From positions 1 through 9,658 of the forward strand of contig PKYM01000172.1 of assembly GCA_003132645.1 (NCBI GenBank): DNA of 9,658 nucleotides, written 5' to 3'. Below, piece by piece: positions 5,114 to 9,658 of this stretch (position 1 is the stretch's first letter; each line of letters starts with the position of its first letter). A model generated the notes under the pieces. It saw only the letters and a program-made list of their open reading frames with translations. It was not told the DNA's origin and searched no databases. Position numbers and translations under genes: made by a program. Source of the stretch: Actinomycetota bacterium (GTDB lineage Bacteria > Actinomycetota > Thermoleophilia > UBA2241).

Positions 5114-6130
5114 ATGAAGCGAACTCGCAGCCTAGTTCTTGTCGCCTTCGTCGCTCTCCTCGCCCTCCCCTTCTGTCTCCCCTCCGCCGCCTCCGCGGAC
5201 ACGCTCGCCCAAAAGCGCGCCCACGCCCGTCAGATCATGGGCCAGCTCGCGGCGCTCGATACCAGGATGGAAAAGGTCGTCGAGCGTTACGACGCGGCGA
5301 CCGGCAAGCTCGACGCCATCAAGGCGCGCATCGCCGCCAACCAGCGCCGGTTGCTCGTCACGCGCTACAACCTGCAGATGGCCAAGACCCAGCTCCGGCA
5401 GCGCGTGGTGGCCATGTACAAGCAGCGGCCGGTCGAGCTGCTCGACGTGATGCTTTCGACCAAGAGCTTCACGTCCATGGTCGACCAGCTCGACATGCTC
5501 CACCGGGTCGGTTCGAGCGACTCCACCATGGTCGACTCGATCGGCAACTACCAGACGAGCATCGTCTCCACCCAGAAGTCGCTCGTGACCGACCGCACCG
5601 CCGCCCAGTCGCTGGTCGCTCAGCGCGCCACCGAAAAGGCCGGCGTCCAGACCGCGCTCGACCAGCGCCAGTCGATGTTGCGCGGCGTCAAGGCGCAGAT
5701 CGCCGCGCTCACCGCCCAGCAGGCGCGCGCGGCCCAGCAGGCCGCCCAGTCGGCAGGCGTCGCCGCGGCGCCGACCGGCCCGATCGCGACCAACGACTCC
5801 AGCGTGGTGACCTTCGCCGAGAGCTTCGTCAACAAGGTGCCCTACTTGTGGGGCGGCTCGACACCCGCGGGCTTCGACTGCTCGGGCTTCACCATGTACG
5901 TGTACAGCCACTTCGGCGTGGGCCTGCCGCACAACGCCGCCGCCCAGCAGTCCGGCACGCAGTCGGTGCCCATCGGCCAGGAGCAGCCCGGCGACCTCGT
6001 CTTCTTCGGCTCGCCGGCCTACCACGTCGGCATCTACGTCGGCGGAGGCAGCATGGTCAACGCGCCCCACACCGGCGCCATGGTCGGCTACGGCTCTGTG
6101 GCCGGCGCCTCGGGGTTCGGCCGGCCCTGA
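5114..6130 (+). CDS. Secreted coiled-coil NlpC/P60 peptidoglycan hydrolase
   Basis: A 338-residue exported protein. Residues 1-28 are a Sec signal peptide (MKRTRS, hydrophobic core, cleavage after ASA). Residues about 30-210 are Ala/Gln/Lys-rich with heptad character and form a long coiled coil, as in RipC/CwlO/PcsB-type hydrolases where this segment holds the enzyme inactive or binds FtsEX. A short linker leads to a C-terminal NlpC/P60 domain (about 222-338) with catalytic Cys256 in FDCSGF, His304 in YHVGIYVGGG and a third residue probably His319 in NAPHTG. It should cleave peptide stems, most likely D-Glu-diamino-acid bonds. ATG 5114 has a perfect AAGGAGG (5101-5107) 6 nt upstream and gives the signal peptide exactly. 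It is transcribed from its own promoter and ends before a strong hairpin. Confidence 0.92.
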   Translation: MKRTRSLVLVAFVALLALPFCLPSAASADTLAQKRAHARQIMGQLAALDTRMEKVVERYDAATGKLDAIKARIAANQRRLLVTRYNLQMAKTQLRQRVVAMYKQRPVELLDVMLSTKSFTSMVDQLDMLHRVGSSDSTMVDSIGNYQTSIVSTQKSLVTDRTAAQSLVAQRATEKAGVQTALDQRQSMLRGVKAQIAALTAQQARAAQQAAQSAGVAAAPTGPIATNDSSVVTFAESFVNKVPYLWGGSTPAGFDCSGFTMYVYSHFGVGLPHNAAAQQSGTQSVPIGQEQPGDLVFFGSPAYHVGIYVGGGSMVNAPHTGAMVGYGSVAGASGFGRP

Positions 6131-6142
6131 CCTGACCGGCTC

Positions 6143-6174
6143 GCGTCGGCCGCGGCCCACGGGCGCGGCGACGC
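6143..6174 (+). terminator. Strong GC hairpin after the NlpC/P60 gene
   Basis: GCGTC (6143-6147) pairs with GACGC (6170-6174); after one bulged G, GCCGCG (6149-6154) pairs with CGCGGC (6164-6169), an 11-bp stem with one bulge. It begins 13 nt after the stop codon. There is no U-tract, but many high-GC bacteria use such stems; it separates the gene from pilT. Confidence 0.5.
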
Positions 6175-6205
6175 TCCTCGTGAAGCTCATGGCGGCTGCT
6201 CCGAC

Positions 6206-6232
6206 TAAACATCTGCGTCCGTCCGCCGATTA
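6206..6232 (+). promoter_or_regulatory. Sigma-28 (FliA/WhiG)-like promoter of pilT
   Basis: TAAACATC (6206-6213), an 11-nt spacer and GCCGATTA (6225-6232). The sigma-28 family consensus is TAAAGTTT-N11-GCCGATAA: the TAAA core and spacing are exact and the -10 matches 7 of 8. Initiation near 6239 would give pilT a leader of about 34 nt with GGAG at 6259-6262. No convincing sigma-70 promoter was seen in the same gap. Confidence 0.55.
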
Positions 6233-6246
6233 AGGAAGAGGACCCG

Positions 6247-6276
6247 ATGTCGGCTGACGGAGATGACGCGACGTGA
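6247..6276 (+). CDS. Leader mini-frame overlapping pilT start (9 codons)
   Basis: Encodes MSADGDDAT. It has the better ribosome binding site of the two starts: AAGGAAGAGG (6232-6241), 5 nt before its ATG. Its TGA (6274-6276) overlaps the pilT GTG (6273-6275) as GTGA, the classic arrangement for translational coupling. If transcription starts at the sigma-28-like promoter (near 6239) most of this site is lost, so the frame would be used mainly on read-through transcripts. Confidence 0.35.
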   Translation: MSADGDDAT

Positions 6277-7364
6277 AGACGGTAGACGAGCTGCTCCATC
6301 AGATGGTCGCGCGCGGTGCCTCCGACCTCCACATCAAGGCCGGCAGCCCGCCGGTGGTACGAGTCGACGGCGATCTCCACCTGCTGGACGAGCCCGTGCT
6401 CTCGCCCGAAGACACCAAGGACTCCGCCGCCTCGATCATGACCGACAAGCAGATCAGGCGCTTCAGCGAGCACAACGAGATCGACTTCGCCTACTCGGCG
6501 CCGACCATCGGCCGCTTCCGCGTGAACGTCTACCGGCAGCGCGGCAGCATCTCGGTCGCCATGCGCCAGGTGGCCACCCAGATCCCCTCGTTCGAGGACC
6601 TGCACCTGCCCGAGATCATCAAGCGCCTCGCGCTCGAGCCCCGCGGCCTGCTGCTCGTCACCGGCACGACCGGCTCGGGCAAGACGACGACGCTCGCCGC
6701 GATGATCGACCACATCAACCACACCCTGCGCCGCCACGTGGTGACCATCGAAGATCCCATCGAGGTGCTCCACAAGGACCGCAAGGCGATCATCAACCAG
6801 CGCGAGATCGGCCTGGACACTGAGTCGTACTCGTCGGCCCTCAAGTACGTGCTGCGCCAGGACCCCGACGACATCCTGATCGGCGAGATGCGCGACATCG
6901 AGACCGTTTCGGCGGCGCTCACCGCGGCCCAGACAGGCCACTTCGTGATGAGCACGCTCCACACGATCGACGCCACTGAGACCATCAACCGCATCATCGA
7001 CTTCTTCCCGCTCCATCAGCAGAAGCAGGTCCGCATCATGCTGGCCGGCACGCTGCGCGGCATCATCTCGCAGCGCCTGCTGCCGCGGGCCGACGGCCAG
7101 GGCCGCGTGCCCGCCATCGAGGTCATGGTCATGACGAGCCGAATCCGCGACTTCGTGCTCGAGGCAGACCAGACCTCGATGATCGGTGCGGCTATCAAGG
7201 AAGGCGAGTTCTACGGCATGCAGACCTTCGACCAGGCGCTGCTGAGCCTCTACGAAGAGGGCATGATCACCCTGCACGACGCCGCCCAGGTGGCCAGCAA
7301 CCCGCACGACTTCAAGCTCCTCGTGCAGGCGCAGGGACACGACGTCAGCCTGATGACCTTCTAG
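6273..7364 (+). CDS. pilT: Type IV pilus retraction ATPase PilT
   Basis: A 363-residue cytoplasmic hexameric ATPase that powers pilus retraction and twitching. The N-terminal PAS-like domain begins with the family signature (ELLHQMVARGASDLHIKAGS). The RecA-like domain has Walker A GTTGSGKTTT (131-140), an Asp box TIEDPIE (158-164), Walker B ILIGEMRD (201-208) and His box STLHT (227-231). The PilT C-terminal signature AIRNLIRE is replaced by SRIRDFVLE (289-297). The absence of a long N-terminal extension and zinc site argues against PilB. Length is slightly above the usual 345 or so. The start GTG 6273 is preceded by GGAG (6259-6262), 10 nt away, and overlaps the stop of a mini-frame. No other pilus gene is in the window. 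It converges on sigH with only 38 nt between. Confidence 0.93.
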   Translation: MKTVDELLHQMVARGASDLHIKAGSPPVVRVDGDLHLLDEPVLSPEDTKDSAASIMTDKQIRRFSEHNEIDFAYSAPTIGRFRVNVYRQRGSISVAMRQVATQIPSFEDLHLPEIIKRLALEPRGLLLVTGTTGSGKTTTLAAMIDHINHTLRRHVVTIEDPIEVLHKDRKAIINQREIGLDTESYSSALKYVLRQDPDDILIGEMRDIETVSAALTAAQTGHFVMSTLHTIDATETINRIIDFFPLHQQKQVRIMLAGTLRGIISQRLLPRADGQGRVPAIEVMVMTSRIRDFVLEADQTSMIGAAIKEGEFYGMQTFDQALLSLYEEGMITLHDAAQVASNPHDFKLLVQAQGHDVSLMTF

Positions 7365-7402
7365 GACCGCCGCCGCCGACCCGCCGCCGAACCCCCGCCG
7401 AC

Positions 7403-8086
7403 CTACTGCAGGACTTTGCGACTCTCGAGATGCAGGTCGACCTTGCGCTTGATGCGCTGCAGCGCGTTGTCGACGGTCTTGCAGTCGCACTCGAGCTGGC
7501 GAGCGATCTTTTCGTAGGACAGACCCTGCAGGTAGAGGCGCAGCACGCGGCTTTCGAGGTTGGAAAGCAGGCGCGTGAGGCAGTGTTTGAGGCTCGCAAC
7601 CTCTTCGGCGGAGATGACCTGGTTGACCGGGTCGTTCACTGAGGAGCCGGGCAGGACGTCGGCCAGGCTGCACTCGCCGTCGTCGCCGGAGTCGCCGGGC
7701 GTGTGGCTGAACGACAGGTAGCCGTTGAGCGGCACGTGCTTCTGGCGAGTGGCGGTCTTGATGGCCGTGATGATCTGGCGCGTGATGCACAGTTCGGCGA
7801 AGCTGCGAAACGACGCCTGGCGGTCTTCGCGATAGTCGCGCACCGCTTTGTAGAGGCCGACCATACCCTCCTGGATCAGGTCTTCGGAGTCGCCGCCGGC
7901 GAGGAAGTACGAACTGGACTTGAGCCGCACGAACTGGTGGTAGCGCAGCATCAGGGCGTTCAAGGCTCCCTGGTTGCCGCGACGATAGGAGTTGACCAAG
8001 GCGAGATCGGAACTCTCTGAGTGTACTTGAGGGTTAGAAAGACGGCCCGCTATTCGACTACCACTGGCCTGTCGCCGCTGCGTCAT
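7403..8086 (-). CDS. sigH: SigH-type RNA polymerase sigma factor
   Basis: A 227-residue sigma-70-family protein of the SigH (sporulation/stationary-phase sigma-H) type. Region 2 spans about 27-120: DLALVNSYRRGNQGALNALM, then GDSEDLIQEGMVGLYKAVRDY (65-85, core binding and -10 recognition) and ASFRSFAELCITRQI. Region 4 is at about 170-222, with NLESRVLRLYLQGLSYEKIA and a helix-turn-helix ending DNALQRIKRKV. Without region 1 and region 3 it is shorter than housekeeping sigma. ATG 8086 is chosen because it gives about 26 residues before region 2, close to B. subtilis SigH; an upstream in-frame TTG at 8164 lacks a convincing SD. It lies downstream of rlmB-yacP, the usual order, but 339 nt away and with its own promoter. 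Target genes are unknown. Confidence 0.9.
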   Translation of the reverse strand: MTQRRQASGSRIAGRLSNPQVHSESSDLALVNSYRRGNQGALNALMLRYHQFVRLKSSSYFLAGGDSEDLIQEGMVGLYKAVRDYREDRQASFRSFAELCITRQIITAIKTATRQKHVPLNGYLSFSHTPGDSGDDGECSLADVLPGSSVNDPVNQVISAEEVASLKHCLTRLLSNLESRVLRLYLQGLSYEKIARQLECDCKTVDNALQRIKRKVDLHLESRKVLQ

Positions 8087-8124
8087 GCCCGTCTGACCCC
8101 CCGAGCTGAGCCTGAATGATGCGA

Positions 8125-8259
8125 CTAGGTGCCGTGCCTTCTCAAGTGTTTCGGCTTGCGCCAAGTCTCAAGGTCAAGTTTATCCTCAAGTGTTGCTCGT
8201 ATTCTACTGTCTCTTCGGTTGTTTGCAAGCACTTCGCCGAAGAACGCGGTACGACGCAT
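8125..8259 (-). pseudogene. Diverged copy of the YacP C-terminal tail
   Basis: A 44-codon frame (ATG 8259 to TAG 8125) contains ATLEDKLDLETWRK, nearly identical to yacP residues 149-162 (ATLEDKIDLETWRK). Over 20 codons, 16 residues match while 17 of 60 bases differ; 11 codon changes are synonymous, nearly all towards A/T. A GMRR upstream may align with GVRR at yacP 118-121. There is no Shine-Dalgarno before the ATG, and the best sigH promoter lies inside the frame, so I read it as a remnant of a duplicated yacP 3' end, or a second, AT-richer yacP that decayed. The protein-level conservation is odd for a pseudogene. Confidence 0.5.
8201..8228 (-). promoter_or_regulatory. Promoter of sigH
   Basis: On the minus strand TTGCAA (8223-8228) and TAGAAT (8201-8206, 5 of 6 to the -10 consensus) are 16 nt apart. 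The start would be near 8194, a leader of about 108 nt before ATG 8086. The region is locally AT-richer than its surroundings. The first part of the leader has five CAAG/CTTG words within 50 bp (8143-8190), part of the yacP-like remnant. Confidence 0.6.
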
Positions 8260-8425
8260 GCCAAGCGACAGTCGGCGCGCAGTTCGGCGCGACGTTCAGC
8301 GCGGCGGTCGCTGTCCGCGACGCTGCGGCGGCGGCCGTTCGGGGAGTTGTAAGGCTGGCTCACGGCCGATCGACTGACTCACGGCTGCCGCCGGGCCAGG
8401 AGGTGGTGGTCGGGCGCCGTGCCGG

Positions 8426-8941
8426 CTAGCTGCCCGGCCGACGCAGGCGTTCCAGCTTGCGCCACGTCTCGAGATCGATCTTGTCCTCGAGAGTCGCCGG
8501 CGCGCCGGCGCTTGTGTCGTCGGGTGCCGGCCCCCCGTGGCTGACGCCCATCTCGGCGCCCAGCTCGCGCGGCGTCATGCGGCGCACGCCGGCTCGGGTG
8601 GCGGTCCGCTGGACCTCGTAGTCGGCCGAGACCACGACGATAGCCGCGTCGGCCGGTTCGCTGGCGATGCGCCGCGCGATCACCTCGTCAGCCGACTGCG
8701 AGCCACCGGCGAAGCAGATCTCGACTCGCGTGCCGGCAAGACGCTCGCAGGTCGAGCGCGGCTGAGAGTGGGCGTCGAAGACGAGGCTGACCTCGGCGCC
8801 ACGCAGGGCCGCGAAGCCGGCGAGTTGGTCGGCCAGCCAGCGGCGCCGATCGTCGAGCTGCTCGCGGCGCATGCCGGGAAACAGCGCGTGCAGGACGTTG
8901 TAGCCGTCGACGATGTAGGAGTCGTGGTCGCTTGCAGCCAT
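8426..8941 (-). CDS. yacP: YacP/Rae1-like NYN-domain ribonuclease
   Basis: A 171-residue protein of the YacP NYN (PIN-like) family; the B. subtilis member, Rae1, is a ribosome-associated endoribonuclease that cuts mRNA in the A site. The fold's acidic residues are visible: D12 in YIVDGYNVLHA, D56 in LVFDAHSQ, D85 in SADEVIARRI and D107 in VVVSADYEVQ. The C-terminal TLEDKIDLETWRKLERLRR is the basic tail found duplicated near sigH. ATG 8941 has GGGGAG 9 nt upstream and starts 4 nt after the rlmB stop; an earlier in-frame start at 8974 would overlap rlmB. It is translated with rlmB as an operon. Confidence 0.88.
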   Translation of the reverse strand: MAASDHDSYIVDGYNVLHALFPGMRREQLDDRRRWLADQLAGFAALRGAEVSLVFDAHSQPRSTCERLAGTRVEICFAGGSQSADEVIARRIASEPADAAIVVVSADYEVQRTATRAGVRRMTPRELGAEMGVSHGGPAPDDTSAGAPATLEDKIDLETWRKLERLRRPGS

Positions 8942-8945
8942 GCGA

Positions 8946-9658
8946 CTAGGCTCCCCTAGACGAGCCGGGCCCATGCCCGGCCGGGGAGGGGCCGCACCCG
9001 GCCTGGGCCGGGGGCGCAGCCTGGCCGGCGGGCGCGGCGGCGGCGCGCTGGCGGCGCGCCTCGAACAGGAACAGCGCCGCGGCCACGCTCACGTTGAGGC
9101 TGCCGACCGGACCCTGCATCGGGATCGCGGCGAGCTCGTCGCAGGCGCGGCGCACCAGCGGACGCAGCCCGCGCCCCTCCCCGCCGAACACGAGCGCCAC
9201 CCGGCCGCCGAGATCGAGGGCGTCGTAGGGGCGGCCGGCGGCGCCTTCGGCACCGTACACCCAGGCGCCGGCCTGTTTGGCCTGCCCGAGAAAGGCGACC
9301 ACGTTCGTCACGTGGGCGATGTCCAGGTGTTCGGTGGCGCCGGCCGAGGCCTTGACGGCCGCCGGTGTGACCGCGGCCGAACGGTGCCGGGGCAAGACGA
9401 GGCCGCCGGCTCCCGCCGCCAGGGCGCTGCGCGCGATCGCCCCCAGGTTGCGGGGGTCGGTGACCTCGTCCAGCACGACGAGCAGCTCGCAGGCAAGCAG
9501 GGAATCGGGCGCCACGTAAGGGTAGTCGCCCACCAGGCAGGCGGCGCCCTGGTGGTCGCGGCTGCCGGTGAGCTGCTGCAGGTCGCTCGACGTGACCGTC
9601 TCGACCTCGAAGCCGAAAGCCGCCGGCGCGCCGCGGCGTGTATCGCGGGAGCCGCGGC
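8946..9658 (-). CDS. rlmB: 23S rRNA (guanosine-2'-O)-methyltransferase RlmB, 5' end outside window
   Basis: The 3' 237 or so codons of a SpoU-family (SPOUT) methyltransferase that modifies 23S rRNA (G2251 in E. coli). Near the window edge the frame reads SSDLQQLTGSRDHQGAACLVGDYPY, the end of the N-terminal substrate-binding domain. The trefoil-knot domain carries the three SpoU motifs: LDEVTDPRNLGAIARSA (about 9473-9423), FGGEGRGL (9188-9165) and IPMQGPVGSLNVSVAAA (about 9122-9073). The C-terminus has an extra 35-residue Ala/Pro/Gly/Gln-rich tail, absent from short family members and probably disordered. The frame stays open to 9658, so the true start is outside. It is the first gene of rlmB-yacP; cysS is often next upstream in other genomes. 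Confidence 0.93.
   Translation of the reverse strand, partial: RGSRDTRRGAPAAFGFEVETVTSSDLQQLTGSRDHQGAACLVGDYPYVAPDSLLACELLVVLDEVTDPRNLGAIARSALAAGAGGLVLPRHRSAAVTPAAVKASAGATEHLDIAHVTNVVAFLGQAKQAGAWVYGAEGAAGRPYDALDLGGRVALVFGGEGRGLRPLVRRACDELAAIPMQGPVGSLNVSVAAALFLFEARRQRAAAAPAGQAAPPAQAGCGPSPAGHGPGSSRGA

Noticed and set aside
7365..7402. CCGCCGA-rich short repeats between pilT and sigH as a terminator
   Set aside because: No self-complementary stem could be drawn; it looks like simple GC-rich sequence.
8119..8129. 11-nt identity CCTAGTCGCAT shared with the rlmB-yacP junction (8940-8950)
   Set aside because: Several exact 11-mers are expected by chance in a window this size; flanks do not align.
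8087..8164. N-terminal extension of SigH to the TTG at 8164
   Set aside because: The extra 26 residues have no family counterpart, the TTG lacks a well-placed SD, and the codons coincide with the yacP-like remnant in another frame.
8142..8363. Minus-strand 73-codon Arg-rich frame between yacP and sigH
   Set aside because: It starts at GTG without an SD, has no recognisable motif, and overlaps the yacP-like frame and the sigH promoter; Arg-richness is expected of GC-rich off-frames.

Overview
The window is GC-rich bacterial DNA with strong third-position G/C bias. The 3' block, transcribed right to left, is rlmB (23S rRNA 2'-O-methyltransferase) - yacP (NYN ribonuclease) - sigH-type sigma factor. 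That order is typical of Bacillota and of several Actinomycetota lineages. Combined with the high GC, a DUF5658 protein, a PilT ATPase and an NlpC/P60 wall hydrolase, it suggests a deep-branching, high-GC actinomycetote such as Coriobacteriia, Thermoleophilia or a relative. This assignment is inferred from gene content only.

Layout. (1) Positions 1-10 hold the first codons of a leftward gene with a perfect Shine-Dalgarno; most of it lies outside the window. (2) A divergent intergenic region (11-318) has promoter-like sequence in both directions and a Pho-box-like 11-bp direct repeat on the rightward side. (3) A phosphate uptake operon (319-2018) encodes a DUF47/PhoU-like accessory protein and a PiT-type phosphate transporter. 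They are joined by an unusual 32-nt degenerate tandem repeat carrying three tiny stop-start-coupled reading frames. (4) A small four-cysteine zinc-ribbon protein follows (2107-2484). (5) A B12-binding radical SAM protein (2668-4071) has its own promoter and short repeats over its stop codon. (6) A convergent DUF5658 membrane protein (4189-4845) is divergent from a secreted coiled-coil NlpC/P60 hydrolase (5114-6130). (7) pilT (6273-7364) is preceded by a strong hairpin, a sigma-28-like promoter and a 9-codon leader frame overlapping its start. (8) sigH, yacP and rlmB are on the minus strand (7403-9658, rlmB cut by the window edge). A diverged copy of the C-terminal end of yacP lies between yacP and sigH, and the best sigH promoter sits inside it.

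The proteins belong to familiar families. The novelty is in the junctions: the stop-start relay before pit, the sigma-28-like promoter and coupled mini-frame of pilT, the yacP-tail copy at the sigH promoter, and a short tandem duplication across the radical SAM stop codon. I found no CRISPR array, tRNA, rRNA, transposase or other mobile element. All promoter and hairpin calls were made by eye.
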